A DNA stretch of 64,000 bases from Bernardetia sp. Its GTDB lineage: Bacteria > Bacteroidota > Bacteroidia > Cytophagales > Bernardetiaceae. The stretch lies in contig JAHDBD010000017.1 in NCBI GenBank assembly GCA_020630575.1, forward strand, positions 1 to 64,000, written 5' to 3'. The position numbers and the translations under genes were made by a program. Of this stretch, positions 53,971 through 61,865 are shown piece by piece. Under the pieces are notes generated by a model. The model was given only the letters and a program-made list of their open reading frames with translations, did no database searches and was not told where the DNA came from. The stretch's first letter is position 1. Each line of letters begins with the position of its first letter.

Positions 53971-53994
53971 GTCGTCGGTGGGGACACCGACAAC
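53971..53994. repeat. Dispersed palindromic element, copy 2
   Basis: GTCGTCGGTG (53971-53980), loop GGGA, CACCGACAAC (53985-53994), followed by GGC. Related to copies at 16734 and 54085. Confidence 0.75.
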
Positions 53995-54084
53995 GGCAAT
54001 TTAGCTGTTTTTCTGAAAGTTAAAAAAAATCTATTTAGTAAGAACGTAAAAAATGGATTTGTGTTTTTTTTGAATGAAAATGAT

Positions 54085-54108
54085 GTCATTGGTGGGGACA
54101 CCAACAAC
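54085..54108. repeat. Dispersed palindromic element, copy 3
   Basis: GTCATTGGTG (54085-54094), loop GGGA, CACCAACAAC (54099-54108), followed by GGC. Lies 114 bp from copy 2 in the same orientation. Confidence 0.75.
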
Positions 54109-54121
54109 GGCGATAGTTATT

Positions 54122-54589
54122 TTATTCTCCAAATCTCTTCCAATATTTTGTAGCAATTTCTTTAAGATAATCTAAACTTATCTCATTTTTAGCTTCATTA
54201 AATATACGAATCGAATTACAATCAAATTCTAATGTTCCACCTACATAGTTAAAAGTCGTATCGAATTCATAATTGCAATCACAGAACACTTTTACTGTTT
54301 CATCTTATGTTACATCAGCATTTAATATTTCTAAACCTTTCTGAAATATCAATTCTGTATCCTTCCAAAATACTTCTTCTTGAGAATTTTTTAACCAAGG
54401 CATTAAAGAAATTGATTTTAACTGATTCAATTTAACCGAAAAGTATTCATAAGAAGTATTTGTATCCTTTGCTAAATATTGACAGTATATTTTTAAAATA
54501 AGATTGCCATCTTCTATTTTATATTCTTCTATTGTTCCATCATGAAGTACAGAAAAAACATCTACCATGTCTTGTTTTTGAGTAATCAT
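54122..54589 (-). pseudogene. Small gene interrupted by an in-frame TAA
   Basis: From ATG at 54589 the frame gives 94 residues (MITQKQDMVDVFSVLHDG...ILNADVT), then TAA at 54307-54305. With no change of frame it continues for 60 more sense codons (DETVKVFCDCNYEFD ... LKEIATKYWKRFGE) to a second TAA at 54124-54122. Amino-acid quality after the first stop is as good as before, so the full gene was 155 codons. The family is not recognised; size and style resemble immunity proteins. It follows the S1-like gene by one base. Start 54589 is preferred over the upstream one inside that neighbour. A sequencing error or recent nonsense mutation could explain the stop. Confidence 0.8.
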
Positions 54590-54590
54590 A

Positions 54591-54962
54591 TTATTTTTTC
54601 CAATTCTTCTTTGTAAAATCTGTAACAATAAAATCTTTTACATCATCACTCATACCTAAAAAATAGACTTCTAGTTTCTCTCTCAAATTATAAATCTTAT
54701 CATTCATATAATCATTATGATAAGTTTTTGAGTTCATATTTTTAATATCAGTTATTCTCAACAAAGCAGGAAATTCTTTTCCAATATCCAAAAAAACACC
54801 AAAAGGAGCTTTTACAAAAATAGTTCCTGTAAAAGAATCGTATTCTTGGAGTTCATTCTTTATTTTATCCCAAAGAATTTGTTTTTCTTTGTCAGTATAA
54901 TTTTCTACTCTTGCATAGACTTCTTTAGCTAATTTTTCGTCTATTTTCCATTGATTATTCAT
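54591..54962 (-). CDS. Small protein with S1/OB-like motif
   Basis: A 123-residue protein. SFTGTIFVKAPFGVFLDIGKEFPALLRITDI (about 43-73) has the pattern of an S1-type OB fold ('G.V....fGvFVdlG...gLlhitdi'), flanked by a helical N-terminus and a C-terminal LEVYFLGMSDDVKDFIVTD that may continue the barrel. Unlike ribosomal S1 proteins it is a single short unit. It is followed after one base by the interrupted gene at 54122-54589, so the two formed an operon. Possible roles are RNA binding or immunity; neither is proven. Confidence 0.65.
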   Translation of the reverse strand: MNNQWKIDEKLAKEVYARVENYTDKEKQILWDKIKNELQEYDSFTGTIFVKAPFGVFLDIGKEFPALLRITDIKNMNSKTYHNDYMNDKIYNLREKLEVYFLGMSDDVKDFIVTDFTKKNWKK

Positions 54963-54998
54963 AAGATTTTATTTTCTCCAAAATTTACTCAAAAAAAA

Positions 54999-55046
54999 AC
55001 TCTATACATAATTTTTTTGATTTTGTAGAGAGCTTTGAATGAAGAT
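54999..55046. repeat. Direct repeat left of the 173-residue gene
   Basis: ACTCTATACATAATTTTTTT-GATTTTGTAGAGAGCTTTG... recurs with small indels at 55691-55733. The CTCTA/TAGAG ends can pair, giving a terminator-like hairpin. Confidence 0.7.
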
Positions 55047-55130
55047 AAAATAAAAACACACAGTTATAATTGATTGATAACCAAATTGTTAATTTAATTT
55101 TCAAGTAAGACAACTTTTTATTATTTTGAG

Positions 55131-55652
55131 ATGGCTAAAATATTTTATAAGTCCATCCAAAATATGCAAACAGAAAAATACAAAGAAACACTCACAAAGG
55201 AAGATATAGCTTATCTCAATAAGGAACGGTTTCGTTATGCAATTCCTGTAGGAATTTTTGCGCTTTTAGTAACTGCTTTTTCTATATTTTTCATATACAA
55301 AGCACCTTGGTTTTTTGGTGTTTTTGGAGGATTTGTTTGGCTTGTTGTTATGTTTATTTTTGGAATGGTAATTCATTCTACTTGGTCAGGCTACACTCAA
55401 AATATAAATGAAGGGTACAAATGGACTGTAAAAGGCATAGTGGATTCCAAAGAAAGTAAAAAACAAATAGAAACTAGAAGTAGAGATTCTTTTCAACAAG
55501 GAGCTTCTTCAAAAACTACTCATACAAATTATTTAGAAATAAATGCAGTTACATATATAGTCAATTTAGATATCTATGAAAAAGCTGAATTAAATAAAGA
55601 AATTTGTTTTAGTATGACGGCTGATAGATTTTATTTTTTTCCGATGGGATAG
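55131..55652 (+). CDS. Membrane protein of unknown family between direct repeats
   Basis: A 173-residue protein with two transmembrane helices (about 36-56 and 60-84) and a beta-rich C-terminal domain (YKWTVKGIVDSKESKKQIETR, NAVTYIVNLDIYEKAELNKE, FYFFPMG). The plan, two helices then a small beta domain, is that of many unannotated Bacteroidota inner-membrane proteins. It is bracketed by the repeats at 54999-55046 and 55691-55733, which suggests that it arrived or duplicated as a cassette. Confidence 0.6.
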   Translation: MAKIFYKSIQNMQTEKYKETLTKEDIAYLNKERFRYAIPVGIFALLVTAFSIFFIYKAPWFFGVFGGFVWLVVMFIFGMVIHSTWSGYTQNINEGYKWTVKGIVDSKESKKQIETRSRDSFQQGASSKTTHTNYLEINAVTYIVNLDIYEKAELNKEICFSMTADRFYFFPMG

Positions 55653-55690
55653 TTAAAATGGTTATTTGAATGAGATTTAAGTAAAAAAAC

Positions 55691-55733
55691 ACTCTACATA
55701 ATTTTTTGATTTTTTAGAGGTTTGAATAGAGAT
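55691..55733. repeat. Direct repeat right of the 173-residue gene
   Basis: ACTCTACATAATTTTTTGAT followed by TTTTTAGAGGTTTGAATAGAGAT. Matches 54999-55046 over about 38 of 47 aligned positions. Confidence 0.7.
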
Positions 55734-55767
55734 TATGGTAATCAATAAAAATAAACTGTCTTTAACT

Positions 55768-56370
55768 CTATTCCTTATCAATTTTTTTGATAACTTTTAT
55801 ATTCGGATTGATAGCCGAAATTGAAACTTGCTTTTCTCCTTCCAAAACATAAAATAAATAAGAGCTATTCTGTCCAATTACATAAACTTCTTTTACTATA
55901 TCATTTGCAAAAGTAACCCTATAATTTGTTTCAATATCTTGAGTTTGTATTTTCTTACTTATTTTACTTCCTCGTCCTACTCCCATTCCTATAAACATAC
56001 AAAACACAAATCCGAAAATAAAAGGTATTCCTTTATTTTCTTTTATTTCCTTCATCATTTTATCTGATTTTTCTAGATTGCCAGATATGTTATACCATTT
56101 TTTTGTTCTATATTTTTGATGGAATTTGGGTAAAAATTTTGTGATATAGAAATAAGAAAATATAATAACACCAATAAATACAATAGATAATAACCAACTT
56201 TGGGTCAGAATATTTATAGGACTCAAAATAATATCTGAAATATCTGAATAATTCAGAATATCTACACCTAAGAATCTAAAGTAGATTACATCACTGATTA
56301 TTCCTAAAACAATCAAATAAATATAACCAAGTGATAAATATTATTGTAAAGTAAGTTTTTCTTTTAGCAT
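55768..56370 (-). pseudogene. Membrane-protein gene with premature TAA at codon 10
   Basis: ATG at 56370 gives MLKEKLTLQ, then TAA (56343-56341), and the same frame runs on as YLSLGYIYLIVLGIISDVIYF to the end at 55768. The hydrophobic run directly after the stop is an evident first transmembrane helix, followed by LGVDILNYSDISDIILSPINIL and two more membrane helices (about 40-60 and 100-115 of the continuing part). Bacteroidota relatives that I recall begin with about ten residues and then LGYLYLLVLGIISD, so the pre-stop codons belong to the gene. A TTG at 56316 could restart translation, but inside helix 1. Confidence 0.72.
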
Positions 56371-56417
56371 AATTTTCAGAGCTTAAAATGAATTTTGAAA
56401 CTTAAAATTAAATATAA

Positions 56418-56459
56418 AAACCCTAATTTTCTGTTTTATAATATAGAAAATTAGGGTTT
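56418..56459 (-). terminator. Terminator downstream of trpB
   Basis: A perfect 15-bp stem AAACCCTAATTTTCT (56418-56432) with 56445-56459, and a U-run on the minus strand. The AAACCCTAA start resembles the palindrome at 26998. Confidence 0.85.
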
Positions 56460-56483
56460 ATTTATCAAAATAAGAAAATAGTC

Positions 56484-57743
56484 TTACTTATTCAAATACT
56501 TTGCATACGTACTCAAATCTTTATCTCCTCTACCTGAAAGATTAATAATGACTATTTTTTTATCAAAATCTTTATCGTCTTCTTTCAAATTATTTAAGAC
56601 TGCTAAGGCGTGAGCTGATTCTATGGCTGGAATAATTCCTTCTAAGAGAGCTAATTCTTTGCCTGCTTGCATCGCTTCATCATCTGTAACAGCATAAAAC
56701 TTTGCTCGCTTGCTATCTGCCAGATGTGCGTGTAAAGCTCCAATACCTGGATAATCCAAGCCTGCAGAAATAGAATAAGGTTCTACTACTTGTCCGTCTA
56801 AGGTTTGCATCAAAAGTGTTTTGCTTCCATGAAGAACTCCTAATGTTCCACAAGCTATTGTTGCAGCCGTTTCTCCACTAGAAATTCCCATTCCTGCTGC
56901 TTCTGCTCCAATAAGTTGAACATCTTTTTCGGCAATATAATGATAAAATGCTCCTGCTGCATTGCTTCCACCACCTACGCAAGCAATGACATAATCTGGG
57001 TTAGGTGTTCCTTCTTTTTCTGTAAGTTGATTTCTCATTTCCTCACTAATCACAGACTGAAACCAAGCCACCATTTCAGGATATGGATGAGGACCAACGA
57101 CAGAACCAATAATATAATGTGTATCTACTGGATTATTTATCCAATAACGCATTGCTTCATTTGTTGCATCTTTTAATGTTTTGCTACCTGAAAGAGCTGG
57201 ACGAACTTCTGCACCCAACATTTTCATTCGTGCTACGTTGGGTTGCTGTCTTTCAATATCTATTTCGCCCATAAAAACGATACATTCCATTCCCATCAGA
57301 GCGCAAACTGTTGCTGTTGCTACTCCATGTTGTCCTGCACCTGTTTCTGCTACGATTTTATTTTTACCTAATTTTTTAGCTAAAAGAACTTGTCCGACAG
57401 TATTATTTACCTTGTGTGCGCCTGTGTGATTGAGGTCTTCACGTTTTAAATAGATTTTTGCGCCATATTTTTCTGACAAACGTTTAGCAAGGTATAAAGG
57501 TGTAGGTCTGCCTACATAGTCTCTTAATAGGTATTGAAATTCCTTCTTAAATTCTTCATCAGATTGTAGAGCATAATAGGCTTTCTGAATTTCTTCGATA
57601 TTTGGATATAACATTTCTGGAATATATGCGCCTCCAAATTGCCCATAATATCCACGCTCATCAGCTATTTTGGAGCGTAAGATGGTTTTTTCTATATTTT
57701 TATTTTCTGTGTTTTTTATGCCAGATTCTGCTTGATTTATCAT
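56484..57743 (-). CDS. trpB: Tryptophan synthase beta subunit
   Basis: A 419-residue PLP enzyme that joins indole (channelled from TrpA) with serine to form tryptophan. K111 in [14 protein letters not shown] segment (here [10 protein letters not shown]) is the PLP lysine, and [12 protein letters not shown] binds the PLP phosphate. [19 protein letters not shown] and the catalytic-Glu region are intact. Residues 1-20 are an extra hydrophilic leader. trpA and the rest of the trp genes are not adjacent; the neighbour upstream is purN. It therefore appears as a single transcription unit with its own terminator. Confidence 0.96.
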   Translation of the reverse strand: MINQAESGIKNTENKNIEKTILRSKIADERGYYGQFGGAYIPEMLYPNIEEIQKAYYALQSDEEFKKEFQYLLRDYVGRPTPLYLAKRLSEKYGAKIYLKREDLNHTGAHKVNNTVGQVLLAKKLGKNKIVAETGAGQHGVATATVCALMGMECIVFMGEIDIERQQPNVARMKMLGAEVRPALSGSKTLKDATNEAMRYWINNPVDTHYIIGSVVGPHPYPEMVAWFQSVISEEMRNQLTEKEGTPNPDYVIACVGGGSNAAGAFYHYIAEKDVQLIGAEAAGMGISSGETAATIACGTLGVLHGSKTLLMQTLDGQVVEPYSISAGLDYPGIGALHAHLADSKRAKFYAVTDDEAMQAGKELALLEGIIPAIESAHALAVLNNLKEDDKDFDKKIVIINLSGRGDKDLSTYAKYLNK

Positions 57744-57974
57744 TATTGCGTATATTCTTGGGGAGAAAGTAGGTTGATTTTAAAATAAATTGATTGTCTT
57801 CCTAAATCGTTTTGAATAGTTTTCTATTGAGTTGTGCCAATCTTGACCTAAATTTACAAACTATTCTTTACTTTATTTTCTTCTATAAGCAATCTGTTAT
57901 CAATTTATGTTTGGAGGACACTGATAATTATTTCTTATGATACATTTTTTTTGCAAAAATGATGAAGGTATGAA

Positions 57975-58595
57975 TTATTCTTCTTCTGTAATCTCTTCTT
58001 GCTGCTCTTCTTCCTGATTTCTTTTCTGACGAATTTCTTCGACCAATTCTTCTATAATAAGAGGATAATAAAGATGTTCTAATGCATGGATTTTGTGAGC
58101 AAGTATTTCGGCTGTGTCTTTGGGGTCTATTTGTACTTTTTCTTGAAAAATAATTTGCCCTTCATCGTACTCTTCATTTACCATGTGAATCGTAATTCCC
58201 GATTGCGTTTCCTTATTTTCTATAACAGCTCTATGTACATTATCTCCATACATTCCCTTTCCTCCATATTTTGGCAAAAGAGCAGGGTGAATATTAACTA
58301 TTTGGTTTGGAAAAGCCTGTACAAAACTAGAAGGGATGAGCCACATAAAACCAGCCAACACAATTAAATCAATTTCTTTACATTCTAAAAATTGAAGTAC
58401 ACTTCCTGTTTTATAGAGTTCATTTTTTTCAAAAACAGCAACTTCTACGCCTAATCGTTTTGCTCTTTCGATAACAAAAGCATTTGCATTATTGGACAAA
58501 ACCACAAAAGACACGTCTTTTTGTAATTTAAAGTGTTCGATAATTTTTGCAGCATTTGAGCCATTACCTGAAGCAAAAATAGCAATTTGAATCAT
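57975..58595 (-). CDS. purN: Phosphoribosylglycinamide formyltransferase
   Basis: A 206-residue GAR transformylase using 10-formyl-THF in the third step of purine synthesis. IFASGNGSNAAKIIEHF is the phosphate-binding N-terminus, LAGFMWLIPSSFVQAF and NIHPALLPKYGGKGMYG hold the catalytic Asn and His, and EEYDEGQIIFQEKV supplies the Asp region. A glutamate/glutamine-rich tail (QKRNQEEEQQEEITEEE) extends past the usual end. It is monocistronic. Confidence 0.94.
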   Translation of the reverse strand: MIQIAIFASGNGSNAAKIIEHFKLQKDVSFVVLSNNANAFVIERAKRLGVEVAVFEKNELYKTGSVLQFLECKEIDLIVLAGFMWLIPSSFVQAFPNQIVNIHPALLPKYGGKGMYGDNVHRAVIENKETQSGITIHMVNEEYDEGQIIFQEKVQIDPKDTAEILAHKIHALEHLYYPLIIEELVEEIRQKRNQEEEQQEEITEEE

Positions 58596-58903
58596 AAAAA
58601 ATAAAAGTGCAAGCTAGTATAAAGTATAAACAATACGAAGTAAAGTTATTTAATAAATTTGAGAAGTCATTTTATATTAGTGAGCTGAAAATAATGAGCC
58701 AAACTATAAAATAGAACCAAGCAATGAGTGTGTCTTATTGGTTACGGATAGAATTAGTTTTTGTTTGATTTTGAAACTACAAAACTATAAAAAAAACTTG
58801 TATTTACTGACTATTATTTGACTGAATAACGTATTGATGAAAAAACTAAAAAAAAGAACAAAAAAAAGTCTTGTAGAAAACTCCACAAGACTTTTTTAAT
58901 AAA
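58596..58903. other. Intergenic stretch between the tRNA genes and purN
   Basis: About 300 AT-rich bases holding the tRNA terminator (58862-58897) and presumably the purN promoter. No further gene or repeat seen. Confidence 0.5.
58862..58897 (-). terminator. Terminator of the tRNA-Asp unit
   Basis: A perfect 13-bp stem AAAAAAGTCTTGT (58862-58874) with 58885-58897, located 7 bases beyond the CCA end of the last tRNA. Confidence 0.85.
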
Positions 58904-58980
58904 TGGCGGTCTGGACGGGACTCGAACCCGCGACCCCATGCGTGACAGGCATGTATTCTAACCAACTGAACTACCAAACC
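58904..58980 (-). tRNA. tRNA-Asp (GTC), CCA encoded
   Basis: Read on the minus strand, acceptor GGTTTGG/CCAGACC, a D-arm, the anticodon stem CATGC/GCATG with loop CTGTCAC (anticodon GTC), a T-arm with GGTTCGAGTCC, discriminator G and then CCA in the genome. All arms fold. The 74-nt body is identical to the copy at 59056-59129. Confidence 0.97.
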
Positions 58981-59055
58981 ATTTTTTGACTTTACTTTTT
59001 AAAGAAATTCTAAAAAAAATAAAAAACTAACTAGTTAAAAACTATTCTGAATTAG

Positions 59056-59129
59056 CGGTCTGGACGGGACTCGAACCCGCGACCCCATGCGTGACAGGCA
59101 TGTATTCTAACCAACTGAACTACCAAACC
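59056..59129 (-). tRNA. tRNA-Asp (GTC), CCA not encoded
   Basis: Body identical to the copy at 58904-58980, but the bases after the discriminator G read CTA, so CCA must be added after transcription. It lies first in the transcript, 75 bases upstream of the other. Confidence 0.97.
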
Positions 59130-59463
59130 GTTTGTGTTTGCTTTTCAGAATATGTCTTATTTTTAATTAGAGTTCAAATATACGAACTTGATTTTTAAAA
59201 AAAAAGTTCATTTGAAATTAAATTAAAAAATGTTTTTATCAGTTTGCTTTGTATTCTTCTTTTAAGAATTGTCAAAAACACCTCGTTCTTTTCCCGAAGT
59301 GCGATGCAAAGGTAAGACAGTATTTTTGATTTTACAAGCGATTTACATAAAAAAAAGTGTTTTTTTAATGAATTGAGAATGGTTTTAATCAAAGATGTTG
59401 ATAATCAATAATTTATAAATTGATATTTTTTTGTTTTTTTTTATCTCAAGCTGAAATTACATT
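59130..59463. other. Leader and promoter region of the tRNA-Asp pair
   Basis: Contains the promoter-like element at 59307-59337. A 65-codon leftward open frame crosses this region but has low-complexity Lys/Leu/Phe content and covers the promoter, so I do not call it a gene. Confidence 0.5.
59307..59337 (-). promoter_or_regulatory. Putative promoter of the tRNA-Asp pair
   Basis: On the minus strand TTG (59337-59335), 20 bases, then TACCTTTG (59314-59307), a full match to the -7 consensus TAnnTTTG. The first tRNA starts about 178 bases downstream. Confidence 0.55.
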
Positions 59464-60411
59464 TTAAATTGCTTTCAAACTCATATCTAGACTTTGATAA
59501 GAATGTGTGAGTGCACCAACAGATATAGAATCTACTCCTGTTTTTGAAATTTCTCTTACTGTTTCTAAAGTAATGCCACCAGAAGCCTCACTCATTATTT
59601 TTTTGTTGGAAGTTGCATTAAAATCATTTATTAATGAAACAGCTTCTTTCATCATTTCATTAGACATGTTATCTAACATCAAAAAATCAATTGGCTTATC
59701 TTTTTTACTAACTTCTAAAACTTGTTTTACTTCTTCTAAATTTCTTGTTTCTACTTCTATTTTTAAGTCTTTATTATTGATTTTACAATAATTTTGAGCT
59801 GATTGTATTGCTTTTTCAATTCCTCCTGCATAATCTACATGATTATCTTTTAGCATAATCATGTCAAAAAGTCCGTAACGGTGGTTTGTTCCTCCTCCAA
59901 TTTTAACAGCCCATTTTTCAGTAATTCTAGAATTAGGAGTAGTTTTGCGAGTATCTAAAATTTTGGTTTGAGTACCTTTTACTGCTTCCACAAATTGATT
60001 AGTTAGTGTGGCAATTCCACTCATTCTCTGCATACAATTTAAAACTAATCGCTCTGCTGTTAAGATAGATTGGGCATTTCCTTCTACAATAAAAGCAATA
60101 TCTCCATGGTTTATTTTGTCTCCATCATTTAAGAATATATTTAATTTTAGATTTTTGTCTACTTTAGCAAAAATAAGTTTTGCCAGTTCTGTTCCTGCTA
60201 AAATTCCATTACCTTTGATAAGCAAGTGGGCTTTTTTTTGTGCTGTGGAAGGTACAGAAGAAAGTGTAGAGTGGTCGCCATCTGCGATGTCTTCTTTTAG
60301 AGCAAGTGTTATAAATTGATCTAGAGATTCTGGAGTAAGATAATTGTACACTGTATTTATGTTTTTTGGAGAAAGAAATTTTATAAAAATAGCTTCGTGT
60401 ATTTTATACAC
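59464..60411 (-). CDS. nadC: Nicotinate-nucleotide pyrophosphorylase (quinolinate phosphoribosyltransferase)
   Basis: A 315-residue NadC as read from the only ATG; it converts quinolinate and PRPP to nicotinate mononucleotide in NAD synthesis. Motifs are KEDIADGDHST, LNCMQRMSGIATLT, LDTRKTTPNSRITEKWAV and GGGTNHRYGLFDMIMLKDNH. Family members are about 275-295 residues, and the first ~20 residues here are non-family. A GTG at 60351 (MYNYLTPESLDQF) would give a 295-residue protein and is the likelier start. It is monocistronic. With kmo at 3.6 kb it marks the tryptophan-kynurenine route to NAD, though aspartate-derived quinolinate would serve as well. Confidence 0.93.
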   Translation of the reverse strand: MYKIHEAIFIKFLSPKNINTVYNYLTPESLDQFITLALKEDIADGDHSTLSSVPSTAQKKAHLLIKGNGILAGTELAKLIFAKVDKNLKLNIFLNDGDKINHGDIAFIVEGNAQSILTAERLVLNCMQRMSGIATLTNQFVEAVKGTQTKILDTRKTTPNSRITEKWAVKIGGGTNHRYGLFDMIMLKDNHVDYAGGIEKAIQSAQNYCKINNKDLKIEVETRNLEEVKQVLEVSKKDKPIDFLMLDNMSNEMMKEAVSLINDFNATSNKKIMSEASGGITLETVREISKTGVDSISVGALTHSYQSLDMSLKAI

Positions 60412-60690
60412 AAATAAAGGTATTTTTCATGACATAATCAAAAATAGGTAAGAATTAATTTTAGGCATCCAATAATTTGTTGATAATCAATTGTTTTGGC
60501 TTCATACTTTATTGCGATTTTCCTATAAAATATTTTCTTTAAAAGAAAAATTCACAAAAAAATAAAATCATTTTAGGTTTTTGTTCGTTTAATAAATACG
60601 ATTTTGTTTTAAAGAAATTCGTTAGTTTTACTGTTTACTAATTTATGTTTTAAGTATTCAGATTATTTTATAGCATTTAATTTTACGCTC

Positions 60691-61512
60691 ATGAAAACAT
60701 TTATATTTTCTTCTCTTGCTAAATTTACAACATCTAAAAAAATTATAGGCACATTTGCCTGTTGTGTATTTTTAGGGTTAGGAGGAAATTCTGTGTTTGC
60801 TCAAAATAATCTACATATAAAACTGCCTTATGATCCTCATGATAATCCTGTGATTTGGGCGCAACTGCAAAAAACTCCTTTAGATTCTTTGTTATGGCAA
60901 AAATATGTACACAAACAATGGACAGATATGCCTTTGAAGCAGCGTTTGCAAGTAAAATTATGGATTCAAGAAATGTGGTTAAATAAATTGAATGGAAATA
61001 CGAATGAATTGATAGCAAGCACAGCAAATACAGAATCAAAGACAGATAAAATTAAAAAAGAAAAAACAGAAATTAAAAAGACAGATAACACGGCTGCTAC
61101 TCAAGTTACAAAGGTTGAAAAAACAATAGTAGTAAAAAAAGATGAATCTATTTCTAAAGAAATAACAACTTCTACCAAGTCACTTAGTAAGTCTCAAAAA
61201 ATAAATGAGTTGCTTGCAAAGCCAGAAGTAAAAAGTTTTATAAAAGATTTAGAAGAATCATTTTTGGCAGAATCTACAGAAATGGAAGAATTAAAAGAAA
61301 ATCTATATGAAAATTTCTTTATTTTAGAAGCTGTTTTGGCAGATGAATTTGAAGTATTGGGAGCTGATTATGTTTTTTATAAACAAAAATACCCAAAAGG
61401 AAATTATAGTGAGTCTCGTTGGATGATGGAAAAAGAACAGGAACTCAAAGAGCTTAAAACTCAAAAACTTGAAGAAGTTAAGCAGGCTTTCTTAGAACGA
61501 CAAATCAATTAG
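60691..61512 (+). CDS. Secreted paralogue 1 of unknown family
   Basis: A 273-residue exported protein. The signal peptide ends near FAQN (about residue 38). DPHDNPVIWAQLQKTPLDSLLWQKYVHKQW (48-77) and the C-terminal MEELKENLYENFFILEAVLADEFEVLG...YVFYKQKYPKGNYSESRWMMEKEQEL share spacing and key aromatic residues with the protein at 61866-62495. Between them lies a 75-residue lysine/threonine-rich linker (KTDKIKKEKTEIKKTD ...) absent from the paralogue. The C-terminus is a coiled-coil helix. The family is unknown to me. Confidence 0.65.
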   Translation: MKTFIFSSLAKFTTSKKIIGTFACCVFLGLGGNSVFAQNNLHIKLPYDPHDNPVIWAQLQKTPLDSLLWQKYVHKQWTDMPLKQRLQVKLWIQEMWLNKLNGNTNELIASTANTESKTDKIKKEKTEIKKTDNTAATQVTKVEKTIVVKKDESISKEITTSTKSLSKSQKINELLAKPEVKSFIKDLEESFLAESTEMEELKENLYENFFILEAVLADEFEVLGADYVFYKQKYPKGNYSESRWMMEKEQELKELKTQKLEEVKQAFLERQIN

Positions 61513-61865
61513 ACTACACCAAAACAGCATAAATAGTACAATTTTTTATTAGAATAAGTAGGTTTTTAATTTGTTTTTTAATAAAAAACTTAACTAATTG
61601 CTTGTTTTTCAGTTATTTATGTGATTTTTGGGTTATCGCATAAAAATAATGCAAATGTGTAAAATAGAGTAGCAAAATAGAATTCTGTGTCAAATAGTTT
61701 GTTTGCTAACTTTTCTCTCTATTTTCTGACATGGGAATTTTCAGTCCTTTATTGTTTTATCAAAAACATTCTGTACTTTTATAGTTGTATAGACAATTGT
61801 TCTGCATTTGACTGTATAAACAAATTAATCTATCCTAAATCTATTACTTTTTATATTTTACCACT
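61513..61865. other. Intergenic stretch between the paralogues
   Basis: AT-rich, with no repeat or hairpin I can support. A 67-codon rightward frame here is Phe/Tyr/Cys-rich, unlike the neighbouring proteins, and overlaps the next gene, so it is not called. Confidence 0.5.

Noticed and set aside
54590..54628. Upstream start of the interrupted small gene inside the S1-like gene
   Set aside because: The extra residues (MLQILQRRIGKNN) are an out-of-frame reading of the neighbour's C-terminus; ATG at 54589 gives one-base spacing.
59195..59392. 65-codon leftward open frame upstream of the tRNA-Asp pair
   Set aside because: It covers a consensus promoter element (59307-59337) and has biased Lys/Leu/Phe composition without any family motif.
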